From assembly GCF_027625995.1 (NCBI RefSeq), contig NZ_CP115397.1:62001-126000 (forward strand): a stretch of 64,000 nt of DNA. Reading direction: 5' to 3'. Under the pieces are notes generated by a model. That model was not told the DNA's origin, ran no database searches, and worked only from the letters and a program-made list of their open reading frames with translations. This document shows positions 26,501-36,300 of the stretch, one piece after another. The position numbers were made by a program, and so were the translations under genes. Each line of letters starts with the position of its first letter. Position 1 is the first letter of the stretch. The DNA comes from Hymenobacter yonginensis (lineage in GTDB: Bacteria; Bacteroidota; Bacteroidia; Cytophagales; Hymenobacteraceae).

Positions 26501-28848
26501 TTGTCACTGGTCTCGGTATCCGTGGCCACGGGCGATTCGTGCAGGGTGTAGTCGCCGCAGGTATCGCTCAGGGCCAATAACTCGGGCTTGCTATCGTACC
26601 GCCCCAGCACTACCTCCGGGTAAAACGGATGGGCCAGTTCCTCGCGCAGATCTTTGAAGAATAACCGCCCGGCATCGCCAAACCGAACTTCTTCTTCCGT
26701 CAGATAGGCTTTGAGTAGGTCCCGTACCCGGCGGGCTTTCACGTATAGGGAAACCATCCGCAAGGGGTGCCAGGGCGTGATGATTTCGGTGGGGGCATCG
26801 CCCAATACGGAAACCGAACCGATGCGCAGCAGGGGTTGCAGCAGCAGTGTGCGGTTACGGTCGCCGACGGCTTTCTCACACACTGCCAGCAGCAATTCGG
26901 CGTACCGTTCTGCTTGTTCGCGCAGGGCTTCGGCTGCCAGCCCTTGCTGGATGAACCCTTCAATGGCTCCCGTGTAAGCCGTTTTAAAGCTGCGCCACAG
27001 CTCTTTAAGCTCTTTTTCGACCGCTGATGATACCAGCTCTTCAGCCAGGGCCAGCTTCAGGTTGGTTTCCCAACGGGTGGCAAGGTTGTTGGCGGCTTTG
27101 TAAGTGCCCACGAAGGACCCCCGGTTTTGCCCAAAGGCGGGCACCAGGGTACGCACGTCGTTGATGTTGACCGATTGAAAGCGGCCTTTGGCGCTAACGG
27201 CTTCTCGCCACGCGGTGCATAGGACCAGGGGGTGCTCCCGCAGACGCCCCCAGTCCGCGGCAAACTCCCGCGTGACTTTGATGGGATTGAAAGTCCAGAT
27301 TAGTTGCGTGGCGGATGCCGTGGAACCGCTGGCCTGACCTTGGGTCACCGAGTCCATTTGCAGCTCCAGCGTAAACTTGAGTTGCAAGGCCGCTTTCGCC
27401 TCCGAGCGGTTGCGTGAATACTTGGGGGATTTGCGCCATTCCTCCAGCAGGGCTGGGAAGTTCAGCAGCTCGCCAACTTCCCATTCCACTTGGCTGCCCA
27501 GCAGCTCCCGCAGGCCGTTGTAGCGGGTAGCAAAGTATAGGCCGGCCTCGGTATTCAGCTTCTTAAGATCGCCCTTGCTTTTGGCATCCAGCCGAATTTT
27601 CAACCGGCGGTTGGTGCTGTAGTCTTCCACAGTAAGACGCTCCAAGCACAGCGCCAGCCCCGTTAGGAAATCCTCGTTTTCGTGGGGCCTTCCGAAGGCG
27701 AACTTGTCCCACCCGGCTTTCAAATGCCGGCTTTCACCAATTTGATGCCGGTGCAGGTCGTAAAAAAGCCGGTCTTCGTCGGTGGCCGTGGAAGGATTGC
27801 GCTCCGCGAGCCCTTTCAGGTACTCCCGCTCGTCGTTGGAGAGCAGGTCGTCGTCTTTGTCGTCGAAGAAATTCTGCGTGAGCTTGCCTAAGTTGAGTTT
27901 CTCGCGGCGCAGGCCATCAAAGAGGGGCCTTACCTGCTCCCATTCAATTTCAGCCAACGCCTTAGCCGCTTCATTCCACTGGCTATCGGCCGCGATGAAA
28001 GCCTCAATCACGGGGTAATGCGCCTCGGGCATGCCTTCGCGGACTTTTGCAAAGGCGGCGCGTAGGTTCGCCGAGGTGAGCAGGGTCTGGGCCGGGGTCT
28101 GTTTCCGGAGATAGGGAGCACGTTTCTTGTGCGCGTCCAGAAAGAAGAGCTTCCACCGGGAAACGTGCCGGTGGAATTTTTCGGGCAGCCCGATAAACAT
28201 GCTGGTGTCGCGCGGCATGGCCAGCGCGGGCAAAGCCGCGCCCAGGGCCGCGAGCAACGGAGCCCCCTCTTCCACTTCGCGTCGTGTGCGCAGTACGTAC
28301 TCGGCCACGTGAGGTAGGGAACGAATGCTGAGCTCCATGAGAGCCCGTAGCACCCGGCCCCACACGTCGATTTGCTCGTCGGCCAGCTCCAGGCCGGTGG
28401 CCGCTACTTGTACCCACAGTTCCGCTTGCGCCAACAGGACGGCTGAGCCGATGGGCTCAATCAGATTTAGGGACTGCGCTTCGTCATCCCCGGTATTGGC
28501 CAGTAGCAGCGCGGGCCGCTCACAATCCGCATTGCGGAGATAGGTGGCCCGCTGCGTGGTGAGAATGTGCTCGGGTAAGTTGTATTCGGATATGTAAGGC
28601 AGCAATTGCGCCTGTGGAAGCTGGATTTCCACCAGGTCCACCAGCGGCCCGTGGTCCAAAATGGCCCGGGCAATGGCGGCCATCTGCTCCCCCTTTAGCT
28701 GATCCAGAATAAAACGCGCGGTGCCCGTTTCTCCTTCACTGCCCTGAATGCGTTGGGACAGGTAGAGGGTCGCCACCTGGCCGATGAGGGTAGCAGTCGT
28801 AAAGGTGGTTGCTTCCGACGGACCGGCGCTGAGCGTACTCGTTTCCAT
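23533..28848 (-). CDS. sspH: phosphorothioation-linked restriction protein, SspH/DptH-like HerA-FtsK ATPase
   Basis: A 1,771-residue protein and last gene of the leftward ssp operon. The C-terminal third carries an FtsK/HerA-type motor: Walker A GTTGSGKSVLV at about 1545, Walker B MIIIDPKLGVDYF and a second acidic block VIWLIHDEFADWM, then FAAQRPDANVMP and LRTNLGNRLILK. The preceding 1,400 residues are mostly helical, with a nuclease-like or sensor middle that I do not resolve (LTIIVGEAKFIDRGG at about 1190 resembles a PD-(D/E)XK strand). Length and position after two smaller ATPase/partner genes match DptH/SspH. In the described systems these proteins damage DNA lacking backbone sulfur. The stop is 12 bases before sspG-side spacing ends, so genes are nearly contiguous. 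Confidence 0.85.
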   Translation of the reverse strand: METSTLSAGPSEATTFTTATLIGQVATLYLSQRIQGSEGETGTARFILDQLKGEQMAAIARAILDHGPLVDLVEIQLPQAQLLPYISEYNLPEHILTTQRATYLRNADCERPALLLANTGDDEAQSLNLIEPIGSAVLLAQAELWVQVAATGLELADEQIDVWGRVLRALMELSIRSLPHVAEYVLRTRREVEEGAPLLAALGAALPALAMPRDTSMFIGLPEKFHRHVSRWKLFFLDAHKKRAPYLRKQTPAQTLLTSANLRAAFAKVREGMPEAHYPVIEAFIAADSQWNEAAKALAEIEWEQVRPLFDGLRREKLNLGKLTQNFFDDKDDDLLSNDEREYLKGLAERNPSTATDEDRLFYDLHRHQIGESRHLKAGWDKFAFGRPHENEDFLTGLALCLERLTVEDYSTNRRLKIRLDAKSKGDLKKLNTEAGLYFATRYNGLRELLGSQVEWEVGELLNFPALLEEWRKSPKYSRNRSEAKAALQLKFTLELQMDSVTQGQASGSTASATQLIWTFNPIKVTREFAADWGRLREHPLVLCTAWREAVSAKGRFQSVNINDVRTLVPAFGQNRGSFVGTYKAANNLATRWETNLKLALAEELVSSAVEKELKELWRSFKTAYTGAIEGFIQQGLAAEALREQAERYAELLLAVCEKAVGDRNRTLLLQPLLRIGSVSVLGDAPTEIITPWHPLRMVSLYVKARRVRDLLKAYLTEEEVRFGDAGRLFFKDLREELAHPFYPEVVLGRYDSKPELLALSDTCGDYTLHESPVATDTETSDNPTESSKRVAELVARYLALQPHESANLSVVLYDCDSARLPQAVVDRIGAMHEEEEDVRCQIVLRHHDPKKLHPLYERIVEASDSDPDAYSTSEATRDFMARLRIGISADQAPAPNEHEGPPNDIVFLQDVIARHATVDWYKENAHVVPLMELVPAHWSRRRPAPTGDMKSVVYLCCPAQTREGWAYLTAITTFVKGNWDQDATRRLLPARQLDFQDQKMSHIFEETHNLGHWVVNYDELLDRRQLVDRKVRVIRYKQSSTQGRSLIVSSTASLGLLQSMVQRRIASLDLGLDKPAQQSLTERFIAEANKISGDIVLRAARRGRSASELMGVVLSCFLIRQEMHTYLGGEKGHFGWYFLDDYAEWLGQREEQLADILMLSPSRGENGELRLTIIVGEAKFIDRGGLIAGARTSRNQLRDTLKRINEALFGAPERLDRALWLARLSDLILDGVQFPAGAGINLADWRLAIRQGKCHISVRGYSHVFISGPENEPSDADFSQITEAENAYQEIFSLDQVRELVHCYRTEQDPMPVRAANGDASIWASQTFVQPAAGATSVTVTAAAGGSEASLPGNGPSSPPQAPVPPAVPPTVVSTPTDVVVLPTMNPRWAYPAIEQLLPQSDQVQPEALADLEWLNATALRTKAALQGFNLHAKLQQSKLTPNAALLTFQGNANLTVDQVVKRQVEFKTTYGLSVVSVRPESGAISLAIERPQRQVVRLEDIWSRWHPGSTHGNQTLAIAIREDNGEILTLSPQRNAPHTLIAGTTGSGKSVLVQNIILCIAATNTPEQAQMIIIDPKLGVDYFALEPLPHIKGGSIIVEQEQALEELLALVDEMEARYKLFREARAANITAYNKKVEEGKRLPVIWLIHDEFADWMQVDEYKQQVTSVVSRLGVKARAAGIYLVFAAQRPDANVMPMQLRTNLGNRLILKVDSEGTSEIALSQKGAERLLGKGHLLAKLEGESDLIFGQVPFIEEQVIDQIVTITNNIE

Positions 28849-28860
28849 AATACGTACTAA

Positions 28861-30429
28861 TTAAGCGTGGCCCTGGGATACGTGGCCATTGGGATTAATC
28901 ACGTAGGCGCAACCGTCCGACAAGCGGCGCAACAGGCCCAAACTATTTAAGCGCGATTCTAAGCGGGCAGCGTTCGCGGCGAAGGGTTTTGGATCGTATT
29001 CCTCTTCGGCAATTACCAACGCCGCTTCCCGCTCACTGAAGACGAGGCCGTAGCGCGAGTAGAGCACTTGGAAGAATTCCTTAAGCTCCATGCGATGCGG
29101 CACGTTGGCGAAAATCAAGGTCTTGAGTAGGCCGTCGGTCGGGGCGTAGCGGTATTTATTAGTGCCACGCCGGGATACCAAGCCAATCAGGCGCCCCAGG
29201 GTGCGGTGAACTTCTCCGGCGTGCTGCTGATGGCGAACCTGCGCCTTTTCCCGCAAGTAATCCAGCAGTTCATCCGGGTCGTGGCTACGGTCGTAATCGG
29301 CCGCATCGTCCCACCAAATCTCTTTTTGAAGCACCTGCTGACAAGCGTCAAATATATCCGCCGGCGTATGCAGTTGCAAGGCTTGCTGCCAAGCCTCCGA
29401 TTGCTGAATGCGGGTGATGTAGGCCTGGACCGCGTCGCCGGACAGCCCGTTGTTTTCCTGGAAATTGATGATGGAAACTTCTCGAACAAGCGTCTTTTTT
29501 GGCGCTACCACCTCACACAGGAACGTGAGGCGTTCGGCTTTGCCGGTCCACTCGGCGGCTACGTGTAACTGGTACAACAGCACGTGAAAAGCCCCCAGCG
29601 TAACCAAGTGGTTGAGCACATCAAAGTTGGGTAACCCCAGTTGGAAAAGGTTAAGCCAGTCCTCCCCCAGCGCATTAAAGCATGGATGCTGCTTATAAGG
29701 CAAATAGCTGTGTTTGCGCTCTTCATCGCCTTTTTCCGGCTCCCGCTCCAGCACCGTCAGCAGCTGATTCCACTCGTTGTCACCCTTGAGGAAGTCGTGC
29801 AGGTAAGGTCGTAGGGAGTCCGCGGCGTCGCTGCGGCACAGCATCAGATAAAGCAACTCCCCGGTTCGGGTGAAGTTGTTAAAGTCCCGGTCCCCTTTGA
29901 GGTCCTGGTCCTCGTAGATGGCGTTGGCCCCAAAGGGAAAGAGAAAACGGGACGTCCACCGCTTGTTGCTCTCGCTTTCCACCGAGGCATCCCGCAACAT
30001 GCCCACTAGAAAGGCAAAGTCACTGAAGCGTTCGAAGCGGCCTTTCAAATAAGAAAAGTCGGTATCGGTCACGTGCATGGCATTTTCTTTCATCCACTCT
30101 AGCCACTTGTTCCACGTAGTGTTGGAATCCAGCTTCTCGTCTTCTAGGCTTTTAATCAGCTCGTTGTTCCAGAGAATGTTGCGCAGCCGCATGCGCCGGC
30201 GTGGCTGGTATACCAACGCGGGGTAGGAGGCCGGTTCCTGCAGCAAGCTGCCCTCCCGGAAAAAATACTCCGCGACCGTTAGGCATTCCAGGAACATGAG
30301 CCAGGGCGTTTGGGGGTACACCCGGTGCCCCCAGATCTGTTCGTCCAGCCAGAACAGCATGCGGGTGTAGTGCCCTTTGGGCGGTCGGGCAACCAGCAAG
30401 TCGGAATCGGAGAGGAGAGGTAGGGGCAT
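28861..30429 (-). CDS. sspG: phosphorothioation-linked restriction protein, SspG/DptG-like
   Basis: A 522-residue protein between the sspF-like and sspH-like genes, 12 bp from sspH and 62 bp from sspF. It opens MPLPLLSDSDLLVARPPKGH and is largely helical, with a winged-helix-like C terminus (LESRLNSLGLLRRLSDGCAYVINP). No ATPase or nuclease motif is visible. Size, position and helical character fit DptG/SspG, the middle subunit of the restriction triad. Assigned mainly from gene order, so confidence in the exact name is moderate. Confidence 0.7.
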   Translation of the reverse strand: MPLPLLSDSDLLVARPPKGHYTRMLFWLDEQIWGHRVYPQTPWLMFLECLTVAEYFFREGSLLQEPASYPALVYQPRRRMRLRNILWNNELIKSLEDEKLDSNTTWNKWLEWMKENAMHVTDTDFSYLKGRFERFSDFAFLVGMLRDASVESESNKRWTSRFLFPFGANAIYEDQDLKGDRDFNNFTRTGELLYLMLCRSDAADSLRPYLHDFLKGDNEWNQLLTVLEREPEKGDEERKHSYLPYKQHPCFNALGEDWLNLFQLGLPNFDVLNHLVTLGAFHVLLYQLHVAAEWTGKAERLTFLCEVVAPKKTLVREVSIINFQENNGLSGDAVQAYITRIQQSEAWQQALQLHTPADIFDACQQVLQKEIWWDDAADYDRSHDPDELLDYLREKAQVRHQQHAGEVHRTLGRLIGLVSRRGTNKYRYAPTDGLLKTLIFANVPHRMELKEFFQVLYSRYGLVFSEREAALVIAEEEYDPKPFAANAARLESRLNSLGLLRRLSDGCAYVINPNGHVSQGHA

Positions 30430-30491
30430 AGGCAGTAATGATAGAGGGGCATAGTGCCCCGAACAGGGAGGCTCGAGGGCTGATAAAAAGG

Positions 30492-32408
30492 TTAGGTAGT
30501 GGCCGGCAGGTTCAGCTGAATGGTGCGGTGCTCCGGGTTGCCGTTCTCGTCCAGCCGCAGTCGCTGGAAGCTAAGTATGAACTCGTCCCCTTCCACTGCT
30601 TCCGCTTTGCGGCGCTTTTTGAGGGCCGTAAGCAGGCGACTTTTGAACGATAGAACGTCCTCGTAGCATTCCTTTGAAAAGCTGCTGGGCAGGGCCCCCT
30701 CAGCCACGCGGGAGAGGAACTCGTAGCGCACCAAATTCAAGGGAAACACTTCGCTGATTTGCTCGCTGAGCGTCACCTGCAGCGCGGGCTTATTTCCCTG
30801 CCAGACAATTTCCACCCGTTCGCCCTTGCTGGGGACTACGGAGATGGAATCCTCGTAAATCCGGGACACCTTGGCGCCAGTGGACTGCAGGCTCGTGCCC
30901 AGGCATAGCTTGCGGTCATCGTTGATGAGCATGCCCACAATCACCCGGTTCAGGCCCCGGACCAACCGGCTGACGATGTGCCGGTCCACCCGCCCTTTGA
31001 GGCTGGGGTGAACGGTGCGCACTACTTTCTCCAAGTATTCGCCCGCGAAGCGGAAGACCGTCAGGTCCCACAGGTGCAGGTCAGTGGCCTCGTTGGCGGG
31101 TATTTTAAAGAATAGGGCGCGGCGCTGCACCACCAGCATCTCCAAAAAACGACTGTTAATCAGGTCTTCATCGGCGGATTCAACGTAGTCGCTTTGGGCC
31201 TTGCGGTAACTGGCGTCTGCCCCGTAGAAGGTGTCGCTGCCCAAGTATTGATCGTAGTAGGGTTGGAGTGCCTCATCGGCTTCCCCAAAGATCAGAATGG
31301 AGTCGATGCGGTTGGTCGTTTCATGCCCCAGCCGGAAGCGGTCCAGGTAGTTGAAGACGCCGATGCTTTCCCGGCGGCTTTCGCGCAGGTTGCCGCCAAT
31401 CAAGTTGTTGTAGATGCTGGCTTTGGCCACGGAGCCCTCCGCAACGATGCGAGTCACATCCGCCGGCACCATCAGATGGTCTTTGCACGTGTTCCCCGAA
31501 TAACCCAGCACGGCGTTCACCAGCAACGCTAGAATCTCCCGGATGGGAATGTGCAGGTCATTGTAATCACAGAGTTCCAGCAAGTCCCGCAGGCGCTGCT
31601 GCAGCAGCGGAGTTTGCAGCAACTCGTAGTTTCGCCGAATGGGTGATTTCGGTCCAAACGCCACGGATTCACCGTTCTCCCCCTCAAAGCACAGCTTCCA
31701 GCCCGGGTGATTCAAGAATGCATCTACGGCACAGTCAAAGAGCTGCGCAGAGGAACCGCGCGACAAGTTGAAAAACCGGAGGCCCACGCCGGGCTGCTCC
31801 TCCTGATCTTCCACCAGGAGCTGCTCAAACAAAGCACGGGCCCTGTTGACGGCGGGTGAATCCGGTAACCGGCGCCAAGTTTCAATCAACTGGCCGTCGT
31901 TGGCGGCGATGAGGAAGTAGTCGGACGTCTGAGCGGAGAACAGGCCATCGGAAAACTGCTCCAGCAAGTTGCGAGCGTCGGGCTCCCACTCCGCCCCTTG
32001 GGGCGGAACCCAGGCGCTCAAATCTCGAATCACGTGCAGGGTGGTGCCCGAGGGGAGCGTCAGGTTGATATAGGGATTGTTGGAGGCCCACACGCCTGCT
32101 TCGCCTTGTAGGTGTTCCCAGATCTTACTGCACAGGTGCGTTTTACCGTCGCCGGCCGTACCGGTTAAAATCACGGAGACCAGCAACTCCCCGGTTAGGC
32201 AAGCGAGTACCTCGGCGAAGCGGGGGTGGGGAAAGGAGATGGGAGTGACACCCGCCCGCTTGGCAGCGCGGCCGGTATGCTCTTCAAAAGCAGAGTCGTT
32301 GGCCGGGATAGGGCCGTATTTGCGCACGAAGCGAACCCAATTGGTCGCTGCATCCTTAAGTCGACCTGCGGTCGGCAGGCTGGTTATTCCCGTATCCGGA
32401 TGGGCCAC
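30492..32408 (-). CDS. sspF: phosphorothioation-linked restriction protein, SspF/DptF-like ATPase
   Basis: A 638-residue P-loop ATPase. Walker A GTAGDGKT lies at residues 83-90, with a conserved arginine-rich entry (AFEEHTGRAAKRAG) before it and a sensor-like FLIAANDGQLIETWR at about 160. The C-terminal half ends in a beta-rich segment (RLRLDENGNPEHRTIQLNLP). It matches DptF/SspF in motif, length and position directly after the sulfur-transfer gene. The start is a GTG 24 bp after the sspD stop codon; no ATG is available in frame upstream. Together with SspG and SspH it should form the restriction part of the system. Confidence 0.8.
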   Translation of the reverse strand: MAHPDTGITSLPTAGRLKDAATNWVRFVRKYGPIPANDSAFEEHTGRAAKRAGVTPISFPHPRFAEVLACLTGELLVSVILTGTAGDGKTHLCSKIWEHLQGEAGVWASNNPYINLTLPSGTTLHVIRDLSAWVPPQGAEWEPDARNLLEQFSDGLFSAQTSDYFLIAANDGQLIETWRRLPDSPAVNRARALFEQLLVEDQEEQPGVGLRFFNLSRGSSAQLFDCAVDAFLNHPGWKLCFEGENGESVAFGPKSPIRRNYELLQTPLLQQRLRDLLELCDYNDLHIPIREILALLVNAVLGYSGNTCKDHLMVPADVTRIVAEGSVAKASIYNNLIGGNLRESRRESIGVFNYLDRFRLGHETTNRIDSILIFGEADEALQPYYDQYLGSDTFYGADASYRKAQSDYVESADEDLINSRFLEMLVVQRRALFFKIPANEATDLHLWDLTVFRFAGEYLEKVVRTVHPSLKGRVDRHIVSRLVRGLNRVIVGMLINDDRKLCLGTSLQSTGAKVSRIYEDSISVVPSKGERVEIVWQGNKPALQVTLSEQISEVFPLNLVRYEFLSRVAEGALPSSFSKECYEDVLSFKSRLLTALKKRRKAEAVEGDEFILSFQRLRLDENGNPEHRTIQLNLPATT

Positions 32409-32432
32409 GTCGATAGAAAATAGGATGAAAAA

Positions 32433-33251
32433 CTATAATTGGCAAATTAAGCAGCCGTTCCGCTCTTCGTAGTCATCAACGCCCCCCAGAATATGTAGCA
32501 GGCTGCGGTTGGTGGCTTTATTGCGGGCCCGCTCCTGTGCGGCGGCATGATCCCGAACGATCTGCGCCATCCGCTCTGGCTTTTCCAGCTCTTCCAGGGG
32601 CTCATCTCCGCACCAGTAGAATACCGTGGTGGCGTTCTTGCCCGGCTTCTCGTACGCTTTCGCTTCCTCGAACAAGTCAGGGTGGGCTTCTTTGAGGCGG
32701 ACCCACTCAATTTTCTGCTGGTAAAAGCAAAAGAAGCAGCCGGAGCGGGTGCGCCCCCAATTGGTATAAGGCGGCATGCCCAGGCCGGACTCTTCCAGGA
32801 TGCGTTCGATGTCAGCCTTAACCAGCCCGTCCTCGATGAAAGGATACAAGGGCTTAATGTTGGGCTTGTGGCTGATATAGCCTTCCCGTTTTTCATCGGC
32901 GCGCAGGCCCACGTAGTTGTAGCAGTTGTCCTTGCCGATAAAGCGCTCGAAGGGCTTGAGCTTCATCATGCGGGTGCACCAGCGGCGGTGATTCGAGGGG
33001 AGCATACCCCCGTAGATTTTCAGCAGCTGATCAAACCCGATGAAATCACCGTTTTCCACGGTGCTCTTGTGGATGGGCTTGCCCAGCAACGCCTCCAGCC
33101 GGCCGAGGTACTCGTACGTTTCGGGCAATTCCTTGCCCGTGTCGTGAAAGACGTACTCCATTTCGGGCACGCGGTCCCGCATGTAAATGGCCAACGCCGC
33201 GCTGTCTTTGCCGCCGGATAAACTTAAAATATGTCGAAAAGGGAGTTCCAC
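32433..33251 (-). CDS. sspD: PAPS-reductase-like sulfurtransferase SspD/DndC-like
   Basis: A 272-residue ATP-pyrophosphatase of the PAPS-reductase family. The PP-loop SGGKDS is at 12-17, and a conserved W-C-T-R-M-M-K stretch with Cys 92 follows. The CFFC pair (172, 175) and the C-terminal CLIC pair (267, 270) could hold an iron-sulfur cluster, as in DndC. It would adenylate the DNA backbone or carry sulfur to it from the desulfurase. The frame is open to an ATG at 33371, but those 40 extra residues overlap sspC and are not protein-like; a GTG at 33251 directly before ELPFRHILSLSGGKDS is preferred. It lies 60 bp after sspC. Confidence 0.85.
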   Translation of the reverse strand: MELPFRHILSLSGGKDSAALAIYMRDRVPEMEYVFHDTGKELPETYEYLGRLEALLGKPIHKSTVENGDFIGFDQLLKIYGGMLPSNHRRWCTRMMKLKPFERFIGKDNCYNYVGLRADEKREGYISHKPNIKPLYPFIEDGLVKADIERILEESGLGMPPYTNWGRTRSGCFFCFYQQKIEWVRLKEAHPDLFEEAKAYEKPGKNATTVFYWCGDEPLEELEKPERMAQIVRDHAAAQERARNKATNRSLLHILGGVDDYEERNGCLICQL

Positions 33252-33310
33252 GGCAATTCTGGTACTATGAGATGACCAATGTAAATGTTTAAACGCTGCA
33301 AAAACAGGGC

Positions 33311-36300
33311 TTAGAAAATTTCCTGTCCGGTTTCCGTAGCCGTTGACTCCGTGGCGGAGAGCAACTGCCACAGTGCCCGCGACGCGGCGGCCATGCCCAC
33401 GAGCCCTTTATCGCGCAGTAGCCCGGCGATGACGTCTTGCAGCTCGTTGGCATCCTTGACTTCCTCCGGCGTGAGGTGGATGACTTTTTTGCGTTCCTGA
33501 CCCGTGGGTTGGGTGAGGGCAATGCGGACCGACTCCCCCTCAACCGTGCCTTTGAACTTGCTGCGGTTGTAGACAATGGCCTCTACGCGGGCGAATTGTG
33601 CGGCCAGGTGATGAATCTCCTGCTCGTACTTGTGCACGTCGGCGTCCTTCCACTTGGCCGGTGGCATGGCGCATACCAAGTTGCCCAGCGATTCCAGCCA
33701 CATCGTTTCGGATAGGTTGGTGTCGGCCAGACGAAGGCAGAAACTCTTCAACCGGGGCTCGGTGACGAAACCTGCCACCGAAGCAGCCCGGGGGGCCAGC
33801 GCCTGCCGGACCTGCTCGAACGTGCCGTGCAATAAAAACTCTTCCTGCAGGCGCTCTTTAATCCAGTGCAGCAAGGCCGGGTGGGCCCCCCGCAGCTCAT
33901 CGATGGCCGTTTTTAAAGCCAGGGCAAACTGTTCAACCGTCTGGTCTTGCTCCCCGGATTCTTCCAGAATGGGGGGCAGGTCACAGGCTTCGGGCAGGGC
34001 ATGAAACAACAGCGTAGCGGGGTCGCGAGCCGTCATCAATAGTGCTCGTACGGCCTTGGTTTGCGGGGCCAGACGCGAAGTCTTCAGTGTATATGCTGGC
34101 AGGCCGGCCACGAAGGTCAGCAGCGGCTTGACCACGTCCAGCAGGTCGACGCGCACGGGCTGCTTGCCTGAAAGCTTCAGGTGCTGGATTAAGCTTTGGA
34201 ACAATCCCGTCCGCACCCCGCTGATGGGATAGAACTGAATGTCAAACGTCTCGGGGGCTTTGGTAAGCCGGAAGAAGTTCGAGCCCGTGATGCGGGGAAT
34301 GAAGGTATCGTCCTCGTAGAAGGCGAGCTCCTGCTCGTTGATCACGCTGAAAATAGCCAGCAACAGGGGGATCATGCCCTCCCGCACGCCATAAGGTGCT
34401 TGCTGCAGGGCGGCGTAGACCTCCGTCGCCGGTACCCGAGCGTCGCTGGACGCGCGCAGAACTTCCCCAATGCGTTGGAAGGCGGGGAGTATACGTAGGT
34501 GGTCATGCTCCGCTGCAGGTAACTGCAAGGACCACGATTGATGCTCTGGATTGAAAACGTGGAGCTGGGCTTCCTTAAGTACGGACAAGTACATGGACAT
34601 TTCCGGCGGCGTTCTCGTCGCATCCATGCCCAAATAGGGTTCCGAAGAAGTTTCGAACAGGTGTTCGCACAACCGCCCCCGCGCCGCCGCGGCCGCCGAG
34701 GAGGGCGACTTGCGGTTCACGAGTTCGTTGTGGATCAGTGGCGCGGAATGGAAGACTTCATCCAACACCGTAGTCAGCAGCGTCATGACCTCCGGGCCCG
34801 ACTTGACGGTGGGCAGCAAAGCCCCCTGGCGGAACCAACGCAGGCCACTTTCGTCCGTCGCGTTGGTCATGCCCACGTAGCGCTGCAAGTGCTCGGCCAG
34901 GCGTTGCTGAGCCAGCGCCAATTGGGTAGCGGTTTCGTCCCGCGCGGGCCCGTCGTGCTGCAGCTCCGGCACGTTACGCTGAATCCACTCCCAGCGCAGT
35001 ACTTCGGCCAGGACGGGCGCCAGGCCCTGCAGGGGCTGGGGCACGGCAATGAGCACCTGGGCCAGGGAGTGGGTGAGTTCCGTCTGCACTAGGGCCAAAG
35101 CGCGGGCTTCCTCTTCCGGCGTCTCGCAGAGCGGCACCAGGATGCGACCGTCAGCCGTCAGTGGCGCGCGCATATGGTCCGCGAGCGTATCGACGGCAAC
35201 GTATACCACCTCAAAGAAGCGCAGCGTGCCGGTGCGGATGTAGTGGCGGCGTGCCACGAGGGGACGCACCTCTAACCGGTCACGCACCAAACCGGCCACC
35301 TTTTGCAAGGATCCAATCTCCCGGGTGGCTTCGCTATACACCGTATCCAGGTTAACGCTGGTGTGGGGCCAGAGGCTGTAGCCGCCTGCGGCTCCGCGGT
35401 AGTACAGCAGGTGTTGGGCTTTGAGGCGTTGAATGGCCGCCTTCACGTCTTCGCTGCCCCGCAGCGCGAGTTCCAGCGCTTCGTTGGTAGCCAGCAAATC
35501 CTCGGCATTCAGCACGTTGAGCAGGCCAATCGTTTTGAGCAGGCCAAGCTCTAGAGGTTCCTCGCCCCGGTAGGAGGAAACAATACCATCGATGGCCTTC
35601 CAGTGGTTGCGAAAGCTCTGCAGGCTCAAGCGCTGGTTAAAGGCTTGCCGGGCGTAATCGTAGAGGTCGGCAATGCGAAAGAAGTCGCGCCCTTCGGTAC
35701 GCTCCACAAAGTCCAGCAGGCCAAAGGGCTCACTGCCGAGCAGAAATGAGAACAACGACCGCTCGTTCTGCCCGAAGGTGGCAAACAGGCGCACCAGCAC
35801 GGGCAGCACCGTGGGGTGCAGCGGGTAGAGACGGGCGGCGATGTTCAACAACGACTTCTGGTGGGAAGCTGTGCCGTACCAGCGCAGGCGCAGCGCGTCC
35901 TGCATGTCCCGCTTGGCGTGCGCCGACGCCTGACGCGGGGCTTCCGTCAGGTCGGTGTTGAGCGCGCTGGAAATGAGCTCGGCTACTTGCTCCAGAGGAT
36001 GATGCCAGCTGAGTTCCTCGTAGCGGCCCGCGATCTTTTCCCATTCCCGCTGCTGGGTCTGCGTTAAGTTCTCGGCGTAACCGCTGATGCCTTGGTGCAT
36101 TAGCACCACGATCATCAGGGGCGCCGGTCCGCTGCGGGCCGCCAGCTCCGCCAGCCCTTGCAGCAGGTAAATATCCTGGCGCTCGGGGTGCAACGCTGCG
36201 AACTCCAAAAACTTGCCTACCTCATCGAGCACTAGCAGCAGGCCCTGAGCGAGCCCGCTTTCGAGCATTAGCGCGTGAACTGCTTGCACCCATTTAATGA

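Noticed and set aside
33252-33371. Longer SspD start at 33371
   Set aside because: The extra 40 residues overlap the end of sspC in another frame and are not protein-like; a GTG directly before the PP-loop domain is a better start.
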